Source of the DNA: Desulfovibrio porci
Lineage (GTDB): Bacteria > Desulfobacterota > Desulfovibrionia > Desulfovibrionales > Desulfovibrionaceae
Direction: 5' to 3'
Length of the DNA stretch: 64,000 nucleotides
NCBI RefSeq assembly: GCF_009696265.1
Contig: NZ_VUMH01000008.1
Span: 62,001-126,000 of the forward strand
Shown here: in pieces, positions 36,944-45,874 of the stretch
How the letters are laid out: every line of letters begins with the position of its first letter
Numbering within the stretch: the stretch's first letter is position 1
Translations under genes and position numbers: made by a program
Notes under the pieces: generated by a model
Database searches by the model: none
What the model was told of the DNA's origin: nothing
Seen by the model: the letters and a program-made list of their open reading frames with translations, nothing else

Positions 36944-36975
36944 TCTTGCCTCTTGCTTAGAGTGTTATCGGGCTT

Positions 36976-38448
36976 TCAGCGCCATTCATGCCGATAGGGA
37001 TTTGCCCATACACATTCCGGCGGCAGCCAGCCGCTGACGTTTCGCCCCGTCTTGGTGGTGCAGGAGACCTTGAGCCAAGCGCCGCGCACACTCAGAAGAC
37101 GCAGGGGCGTATCCGTGGGCAGGATGGCCACCTTAGGGGCATTGTAATCGGGGTTGGCTTTCAGGCGGGCATCCCCATCCTCGGTTGCGCAGGCATAGGC
37201 ACCCAGCACGCTTTTGTGCATCCAGCCTTGCTTGTCGCCATAGTAGAGAACCTTGAACCAACCTTTCCGCTCTTCCAGAAGTGTGACTACACGCCGCGTC
37301 AGCTTCTCATCATCGGGTAGCTCGTTATTGACCGGGAAGGGGATGGTAGCGATGATTTTGCCGGAGGGAGCATCGCGCACGTTGGTTCCCATCCTGTCGC
37401 TGTCCGTAATCAGAGCCTGTACAGACATGCTCTCGTACGGCATGGCGTTGCTGACAAGCGGGGCTTGAATGCCCGGAGCATTCGTGTCCATGAGCGCATT
37501 CTGCGTCTGCCCTTCAACGCTGGTGGAAGCGGGGTTGGGGGGGGCAATACCTGGTGCAGCTTGTCCACCAGAACGTTCTCTCTTCGCCCGCTTTTGCCGC
37601 GCAGCATTGTCCCACAGCCAGCCCAGACCGGCATCCTTCAGCCAGGCTTCACGCTCGGGCCATAACCCTTCCCATGCACGCTGTCCCTGGCTGTCCCGGA
37701 CTTCCGTATCTGCGCCTCTTTCCAGCAGGGCCTTGATAACTTGCGGGTTCTGGTTTCTGCGGACGGCCACCATGAAGGGAGTTTCCCCCATCATCTGGGG
37801 ATTGGTCACGGCATCGACATCCAGACCTGCATCGATGAGGATATGGACAGCCTGAGGATCCCATCCCTGTTCAGCAACAATGTGCAGAATGTTCTGTCCT
37901 CCGGCCTCTTCGGGCAGTCCCTTCTTCGGATCTGCTCCGCCTTTTATCAGCGCGTGCAGTACCGATGCGTCCGGCTGGAACACGGCCGCCCACAGCAGGG
38001 GGGTGAAACCGTTCGGTAGTATTTTGTTCGTTCCGCCAAAGTTTATGGTGCTGCGCCATTCCTCCAAAGGAGCCTTGCGAACAGCCAGTCTGGCCAGATT
38101 CAGAGTCGGGCCGAGATACGCTTCCGCTTTTCCGGTGCCTGGGCGCGCACCAAGCTGGACCATAGACTGAACAGCACCAAGTTCCTGTGCGGAAGCACCT
38201 AACAGGGCATAATCAAGAACCGTGAGACCTGAGCTGTCCTCTTGATTCCATGCATCGCCTTCCCTGTGAGGAACTGGCTCATCGCTTTCCTGCATACCTT
38301 CATATACCCATTCCTGTTTGTCTGCCCAGGCCTGCGCATAGTCATTGAGGACCAGGAACTCAGTGGTTGCCGCTGCGATGCCGGGCACGCCCGGAGCGAA
38401 TGCTGCCAGAAGCAGAACAAAACAGTAAGGGAACAGACGGATTGACAT
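36976..38448 (-). CDS. Exported ankyrin-repeat protein with C-terminal SH3-like domains
   Basis: 490 residues from the ATG at 38448 (GGAGG 7 bases upstream). Signal peptide IRLFPYCFVLLLAAFAPGVP. The ankyrin block spans about residues 65-270 (GLTVLDYALLGASAQE, LPNGFTPLLWAAVFQPD, VLHALIKGGADPKKG, VHILIDAGLDVDAVTN, VIKALLERGADTEVRD). A low-complexity linker rich in Pro/Ala/Gln follows. The last ~150 residues contain two SH3-like stretches: MGTNVRDAPSGKIIATI ... GWFKVLYYGDKQGWMHKSV, and PLRLLSVRGAWLKVSC ... VSGWLPPECVW. SH3b modules often bind peptidoglycan. It is a fused relative of the ankyrin protein at 26194-27303 and of the SH3 module at 29508-31109. Confidence 0.86.
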   Translation of the reverse strand: MSIRLFPYCFVLLLAAFAPGVPGIAAATTEFLVLNDYAQAWADKQEWVYEGMQESDEPVPHREGDAWNQEDSSGLTVLDYALLGASAQELGAVQSMVQLGARPGTGKAEAYLGPTLNLARLAVRKAPLEEWRSTINFGGTNKILPNGFTPLLWAAVFQPDASVLHALIKGGADPKKGLPEEAGGQNILHIVAEQGWDPQAVHILIDAGLDVDAVTNPQMMGETPFMVAVRRNQNPQVIKALLERGADTEVRDSQGQRAWEGLWPEREAWLKDAGLGWLWDNAARQKRAKRERSGGQAAPGIAPPNPASTSVEGQTQNALMDTNAPGIQAPLVSNAMPYESMSVQALITDSDRMGTNVRDAPSGKIIATIPFPVNNELPDDEKLTRRVVTLLEERKGWFKVLYYGDKQGWMHKSVLGAYACATEDGDARLKANPDYNAPKVAILPTDTPLRLLSVRGAWLKVSCTTKTGRNVSGWLPPECVWANPYRHEWR

Positions 38449-38479
38449 AAGGGAGCCTCCCATGTGGTCTGTCGGTTGT

Positions 38480-39595
38480 TTATTGAGATATGGTACGGAC
38501 CTCGATGGGCTGAGGCACGGCAAAATCCATGCCGTACAGCCGTATGGTTTTGGGCGTGGAACCATCCAGTTCAGGGAAAAAGAATGTCAGCTTTTGTGCG
38601 GCCCGTTCCGGTACTGTCACAAGGCGTTCCCCGACGGGGTTTTGCTCGTAGACAAAATTTTCCTGATCCAGCAGAAGAACCTGCTGTTTCTCCGTAAGCC
38701 CGGTCAGACGCACGGGGAACTCCTGCGGGTTTTTGACGGCCAGAATGATGCGCCAGGAGCGGTCTTCCTGTTGTTCAGCCTTGAGGACTCGCGTTTCGGT
38801 CAGGGTCGCGAGGTCTTTGCTGTTGATGATGAGCCGCGTGCCGTCCGAGCCGTCGAGCTGGGCCTGCATATCGCGTGCGCCTTCCTGCATACCCTTCGTC
38901 ATACAGCCGATGGCTTCCCCCATAATGGAGAACAGGCCGCCGAATGCTTCTTGAAGGTTCAGTTCCACTTCGTTTTTGGAGGAAGATGAGGAGGGAGTGG
39001 GAGAGAAAACGTGCGTGCTCTCCGGGGAGCCTGAATGCGAAGCAATGGAAGAAGATGATTCCGCGCTGGACACGGTTTTCGCCGAGAAAAGCGGAGCGGC
39101 AAGGCTCAGCCCCACAAGACAGTACAGGCCTAGGAAAGTGCTCATAGTGCGCGTGTTGCCGTTCCCCTCTCGCCTTTCCGTTTCTACGCCCATTTGTGTA
39201 CCGACCTCACGGAGGCCGAAGCGGTTATCTGCGGCCTTGCCGGGCAGGCAGAAAAAAATAAACAGGGGAATGAGGCCCACGATGGTCAGCCCCAGCAGCA
39301 TCCACCAGCCGTTGAAGTTGATGTCGTGCAGACGCCGTACAGCAACGGCCAGAGCAGGCAAGAAAAGTGCCAGCTGAACGATGCCCATGGCATCATCTGC
39401 CGTTTCCGTGCCCATAAGCTGCTGAACGGCGGCGTAGATTGCCATGCATACAAGCGAATTGAACAGGGAAAACCACCAGTACTCCGCCCTCGTAGCGCGC
39501 CCACGGAATGTTGCGTATTTCCTGAGGCAGCGGACAACGGATTCCTTGAAGCCCAGCCTGTGCGGATTTGGAGTTATGCTATGTGCGCTGTTCAT
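38480..39595 (-). CDS. DUF805 membrane protein with exported-type C-terminal domain
   Basis: 371 residues, AAGGAG ribosome site. Residues about 20-135 are a DUF805 domain: CLRKYATFRGRATRAEYWWF at the entry, several membrane helices, AVAVRRLHDINFNGWWMLLG and LIPLFIFFCLPGKAADNRFG. A further helix at about 150-170 leads into a Ser-rich linker (SAESSSSIASHSGSPESTHV) and a C-terminal domain that includes SKDLATLTETRVLKAEQQED and VKNPQEFPVRLTGLTEKQQV, resembling an extracytoplasmic beta sandwich. DUF805 function is unknown. The fusion is longer than the usual ~120-residue family members. Confidence 0.86.
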   Translation of the reverse strand: MNSAHSITPNPHRLGFKESVVRCLRKYATFRGRATRAEYWWFSLFNSLVCMAIYAAVQQLMGTETADDAMGIVQLALFLPALAVAVRRLHDINFNGWWMLLGLTIVGLIPLFIFFCLPGKAADNRFGLREVGTQMGVETERREGNGNTRTMSTFLGLYCLVGLSLAAPLFSAKTVSSAESSSSIASHSGSPESTHVFSPTPSSSSSKNEVELNLQEAFGGLFSIMGEAIGCMTKGMQEGARDMQAQLDGSDGTRLIINSKDLATLTETRVLKAEQQEDRSWRIILAVKNPQEFPVRLTGLTEKQQVLLLDQENFVYEQNPVGERLVTVPERAAQKLTFFFPELDGSTPKTIRLYGMDFAVPQPIEVRTISQ

Positions 39596-39681
39596 GGCTG
39601 TTCTCCTTTGTAGAGCCCGTCAGAATCTTCATGTTGCGGATGGCGGACGGGTTCGGCGTGGTCTCTGTTCTTCCTGGGTGC

Positions 39682-41307
39682 CTACTTACGAATGATGCGT
39701 TCGCCCTTGGGCTGAGGCAGAGGTAAATGCTTCCTCATGTATTCTTCCACCACCGTAATATCGATGGGTTCGGGCGAAGGAATCACCTTGCTATTCTTGA
39801 GCATTTCGTAAGCATCCCCGCCGCGTGCCAGATAATCGGTGATGATGATGCCATAGTGGGCTTTGGGGTCGAGGGAAGTGGCCGTGTCCTTTTCATCCAG
39901 GATTTCCGCCTTGACTACGCGGGAACCCGCCGGACGCGTACCGTCAACGACATAGCGCAGACCTGCGGTGTGCAGAAGGCGCGGGCCCTTGGCGCCTTCT
40001 TCAGAAACGCCATGTTCAAGGGCTGCCAATAATAGTTCTCCCGTGAGTTCGCGTATCACCAGAGTGTTGCCGAACGGGATGACGCTGAGCAGATCGCCCC
40101 GGGAAATGGATCCTGCAGGAAGGGCAGCTCGCACGCTGCCGCCGTTACACAGGGCTACATGCGCGCCAAAGGGGCGTGCGTATTCCAGCATGGCGTCAGC
40201 GATAAGGCTGCCTCCCAGGCAGTCATCCTCGCGGCAGGCATCCATTCCATCGGGCATGGAAATATTGTGGCTGCCTACCTTGATATTGCGGTATTCATCC
40301 AGAATGGTGGCGTAGTTCTTTACCAAGGCACTTATTTCCGCATTGCGCGGTTCTGAGGCAGAAAGTTCTCTCGCTCCACCGCTCCAGGCTAGGGGAACTC
40401 CCTGTTTGTCAAAACTGACATTGAGCTCACCCAGATACTGCGTGGCCCGTTTGGCGCTGACCACCAGTACAGGCTGTCCAGAGGGGGAATACTCGACTAT
40501 GGGATAGGGACCTTCCTCGGAGTCCGGGCCCAGATAGCTGTGACTATGGCCACCTACGATAATATCCACACCGTCCACGCTGCGCCCCAGTTCCCTGTCG
40601 TCAGCCAGTCCAATGTGCGTAAGAGCGATGATGTGCTTTACACCTTGTCCCTCCAGCTCCTTTACTGTCCTTTGCAGGCAGTTGACCGTATCTTCGAAAA
40701 GAGTATGGGAGCAGGCGGAGGCCAGATTAACTACTTCATTGTTGGCTATGCCCACTATGGCTACTTTTTGCCCGCGTACTGTGAGTACGGTGTAGGGAGC
40801 ATAGTTGCCTTTGAGCATGGGACAGCCTTTTTCGGGCTTCAGGTTGGCTGCCAGCACGGGAAAGGGAATATCCTCCAGAAAGCGCGTCAGTTCCAGGCAG
40901 CCTTCGTCAAATTCATGGTTGCCCAGTGTCATGGCGTCGTAAGGCATGTACTGCGCCAGCGCGGCAAGCATGGGCCACTTGTTTACGCTGTAGAAAAGGG
41001 TCCCCTGAAATTGATCACCCGCATCCAAGGCAATGACGTTGTCGTTTTGCGACTTGGCCGCGCGTATGGCACTAGCGATGCGGCTCAGTCCGCCGCGGCA
41101 TTCTTTGTCATCAAAGCAGGCGTTGCCATACTTGTTGATGCCCGCAATGTGGGAATGTGTATCGTTTGTATGCAGGATGGTCAGTGCAAGACAGTCTTCC
41201 TCCAGAGATGGACGCTGCGTATGCGAACAGCCTTCCTGTGCCAGGGACAGGGTAAAAAGCAAAAGCACTGTACAGACTGTTTTCGCGCAATGGCACAGGA
41301 TGTTCAT
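39682..41307 (-). CDS. Exported 5'-nucleotidase / 2',3'-cyclic phosphodiesterase (UshA family)
   Basis: 541 residues from the ATG at 41307 (GGGGAGGG upstream). Signal peptide MNILCHCAKTVCTVLLLFTL, with a Cys in AQEGCSHT that is a poor lipobox. The calcineurin-like phosphoesterase domain shows the metal motifs ILHTNDTHSHIAG, ALDAGDQFQGTLFY, TLGNHEFDEGC and VGGHSHSYLGPD. The C-terminal substrate domain has ADAMLEYARPFGAHVALCNG and SVIPFGNTLVIRELTG, and binds the nucleoside. It should dephosphorylate extracellular nucleotides, feeding the exported nucleoside hydrolase encoded 10 kb downstream on the same strand. Confidence 0.93.
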   Translation of the reverse strand: MNILCHCAKTVCTVLLLFTLSLAQEGCSHTQRPSLEEDCLALTILHTNDTHSHIAGINKYGNACFDDKECRGGLSRIASAIRAAKSQNDNVIALDAGDQFQGTLFYSVNKWPMLAALAQYMPYDAMTLGNHEFDEGCLELTRFLEDIPFPVLAANLKPEKGCPMLKGNYAPYTVLTVRGQKVAIVGIANNEVVNLASACSHTLFEDTVNCLQRTVKELEGQGVKHIIALTHIGLADDRELGRSVDGVDIIVGGHSHSYLGPDSEEGPYPIVEYSPSGQPVLVVSAKRATQYLGELNVSFDKQGVPLAWSGGARELSASEPRNAEISALVKNYATILDEYRNIKVGSHNISMPDGMDACREDDCLGGSLIADAMLEYARPFGAHVALCNGGSVRAALPAGSISRGDLLSVIPFGNTLVIRELTGELLLAALEHGVSEEGAKGPRLLHTAGLRYVVDGTRPAGSRVVKAEILDEKDTATSLDPKAHYGIIITDYLARGGDAYEMLKNSKVIPSPEPIDITVVEEYMRKHLPLPQPKGERIIRK

Positions 41308-41401
41308 GCGAACCCTCCCCGAGTAGTCAGGTTTAAGAAACATCTTGCTTTTTGGACTGGCAAGGGGGCCGCAGGCCCTGTCGCTTGCGGCCCCGTTCAT
41401 G

Positions 41402-42889
41402 TTAACGCTGTTCAACCTTCACGTTCTGGGCAAAGCCGCTCAGTTCAGCATCAGGGAAGGCCCCTTTGGAAACGATTATCCTCTTCAGATTTGGCAGGGC
41501 CTTGAGGGGGGCCAGGCTGCTGATGCCTTTGCTACCCTTCATCTCTACATAGGTGAGCCCGGAGCACCCCGCCAGAGCTTCAAAATCGGCTATCTGGCTG
41601 TCGTTGATTCTGACCGAGTTCAGATTGGACAGTTTGGCCAGACCAGACAGGCTGAATGGCTCACCTTCCACATTAACCTTGACCAGAGTAAGTTTTTCCA
41701 TGGAAGTGAGAGCGGCCATATTGCCCGCGTTCACGATCTTGGCACCTGTGATGCTCATTTCTTTCAGCTTGCCCCAGCCCTTGGCGCAGGCCATGTCAAA
41801 GGGGTCTCCGCTTTTTTTATTGTACTCCGAGGTGATGGTGAACTTCTGCAGCTCCGTCAGTTCAGCCAGGGCAGCGGAATTGGTAGCACCGTCCACTGAC
41901 CAGAGCTTGAGTTCCTTCAGCGTCTTCGTTTTACCCACACTACCAAGGTCACCCACGGGAACGCGCATTTTCCAGATTTGGAGCTTTTCCACTTTGGAGG
42001 AAGCCAGGGGGGAATAGTCGGTCACGTATTCGGCAAACACGTCAAAGACACGCAGGGCAGGCAATTCGGCGACAAAGGCTATGTTGTCCAGCTTGGTGAG
42101 ACCGCCATTGAGCTCCACGATCTGCTTCAGCGCACCCAGAGTAGAGAAGTCGGCTTCCTTGACAGCATAGTAGGTGAGCTTCTTCAGTTTTTCACAGTTG
42201 GCCAGCGGGCTGAAGTCCTTCACTGTTGCTCCATAGAGATTCAGTTCGCTCAGGTTGGGCATCTTGGCGAGAGGAGCAAGGTCATTGATGGTGCAGTATT
42301 TCAGCTCAAGCTTGGAGCTCCCCAGGTGCTGAAGCGGCGAGAGATCCGTTGGAGCGGCTCCATTGATGGTGACGCGGGGATTGCCAGACAAAGTGGGAAA
42401 GCCCTCAAAAGACGTCAGGGAATTCCCGGCGTTGATCTCGACCTCCTTGAGGCCGGTCAATCCAGCCATCCATTTAAGGTCTGGGCCCATGGCGTCGCTG
42501 GTCAGTTCAAGCTTGATTAGCTTGAGGCTGGCTAAAGGTGACATATCCGCCACGGATTTGGCGTCCATCTCAAAAGAGGTCAGATTTTTGAGCCCCGCCA
42601 CAGGAGCGATGCTCGTGAGTTCATCCTTTTTGCCTTTGATGTCGATACTGGTGGCATCGGGGAAGGTCTGGCAGAACTTGACCAGATCTGCATCGTTGAT
42701 GTTCTCAAGTTTAAAAGTAGGTGTCTTGATTTTGCCAGCAAACTCCTTGGCCTGGCTGATGCCATCATCGGTGAGCGCTTCTTTCACGGTGATGGTGCTA
42801 CCGGAACGCTTGACGGAAGGCTCCGCATAGGCTGACGAAACACTCAGCCCCACTGCCAGCATGGCGCAAAAAATGGTTTTCATGGACAT
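41402..42889 (-). CDS. Exported leucine-rich-repeat protein
   Basis: 495 residues with AGGAGGG upstream. Signal peptide MSMKTIFCAMLAVGLSVSS (cleavage after AYA). From about residue 80 to the end there are irregular LRR units of the internalin type: LTSIAPVAGLKNLTSFEM, DMSPLASLKLIKLEL, DLSPLQHLGSSKLEL, DLAPLAKMPNLSELNLYG, DFSPLANCEKLKKLTYY and SLAPLKALPNLKRIIV. Such arcs bind proteins or glycans. There is no LPXTG or membrane anchor, so it is probably periplasmic or released. 94 bases separate it from the nucleotidase gene. Confidence 0.88.
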   Translation of the reverse strand: MSMKTIFCAMLAVGLSVSSAYAEPSVKRSGSTITVKEALTDDGISQAKEFAGKIKTPTFKLENINDADLVKFCQTFPDATSIDIKGKKDELTSIAPVAGLKNLTSFEMDAKSVADMSPLASLKLIKLELTSDAMGPDLKWMAGLTGLKEVEINAGNSLTSFEGFPTLSGNPRVTINGAAPTDLSPLQHLGSSKLELKYCTINDLAPLAKMPNLSELNLYGATVKDFSPLANCEKLKKLTYYAVKEADFSTLGALKQIVELNGGLTKLDNIAFVAELPALRVFDVFAEYVTDYSPLASSKVEKLQIWKMRVPVGDLGSVGKTKTLKELKLWSVDGATNSAALAELTELQKFTITSEYNKKSGDPFDMACAKGWGKLKEMSITGAKIVNAGNMAALTSMEKLTLVKVNVEGEPFSLSGLAKLSNLNSVRINDSQIADFEALAGCSGLTYVEMKGSKGISSLAPLKALPNLKRIIVSKGAFPDAELSGFAQNVKVEQR

Positions 42890-43088
42890 ATAGGTTTCCC
42901 TCCTGCTTCTTTTTGAGGAATGTTTTGTCCAACCTTTGGGAGACGTTGCCTGTCACCGTCTGCATTTTTCCCCTGAGCCGACGGTATTTGTTCAGACTGC
43001 GAATGTCCGCTTGTTCAAACGGGACGCAACGTAACAACCTGAGAACACTGATACTCTCTATTCTTGTGTAAACAGCTCCCTAACGCAG

Positions 43089-43358
43089 TTATTTTTTCGG
43101 GCATCTACCGCCCAATGAACGGGCATATTTGTCTGCCTCTGCTCTGTTCGAAAATCCGGAAGGGGTAATAAGATATACGGAAGAGTTTTTTCCGAATTTT
43201 TTTAGATAGTTCGAAACTTGGGTGCCATTTCCGACATCCGGCCTGCCGCCAGCGGTGCAATACACATAGCTCTTGTCCCATTTGAGATTGAGATCCGCTG
43301 CCCATGCCGTTGCACATAGTGCGTGCAATACAAACATTGCGACGATAATCTTCTTCAT
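43089..43358 (-). CDS. Very small exported protein with one likely disulfide
   Basis: 89 residues, AAGGAG ribosome site. Signal peptide MKKIIVAMFVLHALCATAWA, leaving about 69 residues: DLNLKWDKSYVYCTAGGRPD ... NYLKKFGKNSSVYLITPSGF ... EADKYARSLGGRCPKK. The two mature cysteines lie near the ends and probably pair. The last half (SxVYLITPSGFSNRAEADKY) has the spacing of a half SPOR-like or similar small ferredoxin-type fold, but that is weak. No known family. Upstream (42890-43088) lies a 199-base gap with no features I trust. Confidence 0.7.
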   Translation of the reverse strand: MKKIIVAMFVLHALCATAWAADLNLKWDKSYVYCTAGGRPDVGNGTQVSNYLKKFGKNSSVYLITPSGFSNRAEADKYARSLGGRCPKK

Positions 43359-43406
43359 CTTTTGCTCCTTGTCTTTTCATGGTTACAGATAGAACGCCAC
43401 TGCACT

Positions 43407-44642
43407 CTAGGCCGAGGCAGGATTTGCCTTCTTCATGCGTCCCTTGATGAACAGCAGGATAACGAGCGTAAGCGCTGCTCCCAGCAGGCAGAAGCCCAGC
43501 ACGGGACGGAAACGTATCCACGCTATGGCGATGATCACCAGTGACCAGGCAGAGCCCAGCAGGCCTGCCACCAAGCCCGTACCCGCGCCCACGATGTTGC
43601 CCAGCAGGGGGATGACGTCGGCGAGGACCTTGAGGGGAGCAAAGATCATGCCAAAACCGGCAATGCACAGCACCACGCCCAGACCGCGCAGGAGCCATGC
43701 CGTCGTAGCATTGCTGCTCTTGGCGGATTCAAACATGCCGTTCATGTCCTGCGTACCCATGGCAAGGCGGTAAAATGTGTTGCCGTTGGAGGCGAGGAAG
43801 GGAACGAATGTATTGCCGTTCACCTTGGCTATAATCGAGACCTCGGCGGCCGGCGTTTCAAAAAAGGTCACGCGCACGTCACCGATGGACGGTGTGCCGG
43901 GCTGGCGGCCTACATAAAGAGTGTTGCCCTGGATATGGATCATACTGGCGCCCTGCTGACCCAACACCTGGGAGGTTTCCAGATTGGTGTTGGGGGCAAA
44001 GAAGGCCTTTTGCAGTTCCGCGCGCTGTTCATCACTAAGGGAAAGGTTCAGCGCTTTCTCTCCGCCAATGGAACGGCTCAGGAATTCAGGGAAGCGGTAC
44101 GCGCCAAAGGTGACGTTGGGGGCAAGCCAGCTCACGTTTTCGGAATTAATGCGGGTCTTGTTTTCGTGTCCTTCTCTCTTCTTGAAGCTTTGGGAATTCA
44201 CAGGGCTGTCTACCCATTCCGCTGAATAGGAATAGGTTGTGACCGTCTCTTCCCCTCCGCCCAGCTTTGTTCTTTTTTCAGATTTGCTGTGTTCCACCCA
44301 CTGATAATACTCCACCTTCCGACGCATCTTGATGGCATTTACCTTGATGCCGAACACCGGATCAACCAGCTCGTCGTTTGTGACGGCGCTCCCCTTGGCA
44401 TACACCAGTTTGCCCTCAAAAGCTCTGTCGAGCTTGTCGATACTGGGCATGGGCTCCGTCACCATCTGAGCTTCGGCAATGGCATCGCCCGTACGTACAG
44501 TGCGGCCTTCATTCCACCATAGCAGTACGGTAGCCGCGACAATCAAGAGGATGCCAGTTCCGATTCCCTTAAAGGAATTTCCGAGACGGGAAAACCAATT
44601 GGTGCTTGTAACTTCCGTGTACGAACTGTTTTCATCGCTCAT
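43407..44642 (-). CDS. TMEM43/LUMA family membrane protein
   Basis: 411 residues. Layout of the TMEM43 family: a first membrane helix (GIGTGILLIVAATVLLWWNE) directly followed by the signature NEGRTVRTGDAI, a large extracytoplasmic domain (YYQWVEHSKSEKR ... YSYSAEWVDSPVNS), and three or four C-terminal helices (LRGLGVVLCIAGFGMIFAPL and onward). The bacterial members have no established role; the eukaryotic protein sits in inner nuclear membrane and ER. It is the first gene of the long minus-strand run, and two regulatory dyads lie 91-171 bases upstream, so it probably opens that transcription unit. Confidence 0.87.
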   Translation of the reverse strand: MSDENSSYTEVTSTNWFSRLGNSFKGIGTGILLIVAATVLLWWNEGRTVRTGDAIAEAQMVTEPMPSIDKLDRAFEGKLVYAKGSAVTNDELVDPVFGIKVNAIKMRRKVEYYQWVEHSKSEKRTKLGGGEETVTTYSYSAEWVDSPVNSQSFKKREGHENKTRINSENVSWLAPNVTFGAYRFPEFLSRSIGGEKALNLSLSDEQRAELQKAFFAPNTNLETSQVLGQQGASMIHIQGNTLYVGRQPGTPSIGDVRVTFFETPAAEVSIIAKVNGNTFVPFLASNGNTFYRLAMGTQDMNGMFESAKSSNATTAWLLRGLGVVLCIAGFGMIFAPLKVLADVIPLLGNIVGAGTGLVAGLLGSAWSLVIIAIAWIRFRPVLGFCLLGAALTLVILLFIKGRMKKANPASA

Positions 44643-44732
44643 GACTTTTTCCTTGCTAGATGGTTGCGTTGTTCCGGGACATAAACTTTTCCGCTTTTAG
44701 TGGAACATAGTTGAAGGATGTGTTTTTTTGCA

Positions 44733-44747
44733 TCATCTCAGTAATGA
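44733..44747. promoter_or_regulatory. Dyad operator candidate 3
   Basis: TCATCTCAGTAATGA, one mismatch from TCATC-N5-GATGA, 91 bases upstream of the TMEM43 start and 66 bp from the next dyad. The surrounding region 44643-44952 is AT-rich with runs of T and A. Confidence 0.5.
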
Positions 44748-44798
44748 AAAAGGAGGCATTTTTTTTTGATTCGCCTATTTTTTTGATAAAAAAAGTCT

Positions 44799-44813
44799 TC
44801 ATCCCAATGATGA
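44799..44813. promoter_or_regulatory. Dyad operator candidate 4
   Basis: TCATCCCAATGATGA, extended by one pair to TTCAT...ATGAA. Before the IS at 44957 entered, this dyad would have lain about 200 bases from the start of the solute-binding-protein gene. Confidence 0.5.
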
Positions 44814-44956
44814 AAAACAGACTTATCTATTTGATAAAAAAGAGGTTGTATCGAGAAAAACTTGCAGGTCGCATATAAGGCAGGAAAGGATGTTTTTGGG
44901 CTGGGCAGATTGAATTTTACTGACTGAAGAGCTAAGAAATAACCGGTATAAACTAG

Positions 44957-45809
44957 ATAGTGTCGTCACGAGATTGTCTAAACTATGATTTTGTGGAATA
45001 CTTCGCTTGGAACCAACTACAAGCGAGGAATCAATGTTGCCAGCCGCGCATAGACGACATGACATCTCAGATGCCGTTTGGAAAAAGTTAGAGCCACTTT
45101 TGCCGGGGCGTGAGGGCGCCTGGGGTGGCAGAGCGCACGACAACCGTCGATTTATTGATGCCGTTTTTTGGATCATGCGCACTGGCGCACCGTGGCGTGA
45201 TTTACCACCCGACCTCGGAGGCTGGAGCAACACTCATCGGAGTTTCATTCGTTGGCGGGATAGCGGCATATGGGAACGATTGCTTGAAACTTTGATAGAT
45301 GAACCAGACTTTGAATGGCTTATGATTGATGCAAGTCATTGTAAGGTACATCCCCATGCAGCAGGAGCCAGAGGCGGTAATCAAGACATGAGTCGTACAA
45401 AAGGGGGCTCAACTCAAAATTGCATTTGGCCGTGGATTCGCATGGTATGCCGCTCAGGGCTATTATTACACAAGGTACAGCAGCAGATTGCAAGCAAGCG
45501 ACTGCCTTGATTGATGGTTTTAATGCCCAGCATTTACTCGCTGACCGTGGCTACGATACCAATGAAATTCTTTGCCAAGCAGCGAGCCAAGGGATGAGCC
45601 CAGTCATTCCCCCAAAGAAGAATAGAAAAGAGCAGCGAGAATATGACAAAGGACTCTATAAAATCCGGCACCTTGTCGAAAATGCCTTTCTTCACTTGAA
45701 GCGATGGCGGGGAATTGCGACCAGATATGCAAAGAATACATCATCATTTCTGGCCGCAATTCATATCAGGTGTATTTTTCTTTGGGCCTCAATCTCGTGA
45801 CTATACTAT
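44957..45809 (+). mobile_element. IS-C: IS5-type insertion sequence
   Basis: 853 bp, with ends ATAGTGTCGTCACGAGATTG and the inverted complement of ATAGTATAGTCACGAGATTG, flanked by CTAG on both sides (44953-44956, 45810-45813). It splits the divergent promoter region between TMEM43 and the solute-binding-protein gene. Confidence 0.92.
45034..45800 (+). CDS. IS-C transposase made by programmed -1 frameshift
   Basis: IS5-family DDE transposase in two overlapping frames. The first from the ATG at 45034 (GCGAGG upstream) gives MLPAAHRRHDISDAVWKKLE ... MIDASHCKVHPHAAGARGGN and SRTKGG. A -1 slip at AAAAGGGGG near 45402-45410 restores GLNSKLHLAVDSHGMPLRAI, then LLADRGYDTNEIL and the catalytic LVENAFLHLKRWRGIATRYA. 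Without the slip, translation ends at 45510. All parts are intact, so this copy may be active. Confidence 0.82.
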
Positions 45810-45874
45810 CTAGTTGTGACTTTTCAGGAGCTGACTCTGAGCGTATGGCAAGGACAGCATGAAGCACGGGCATA

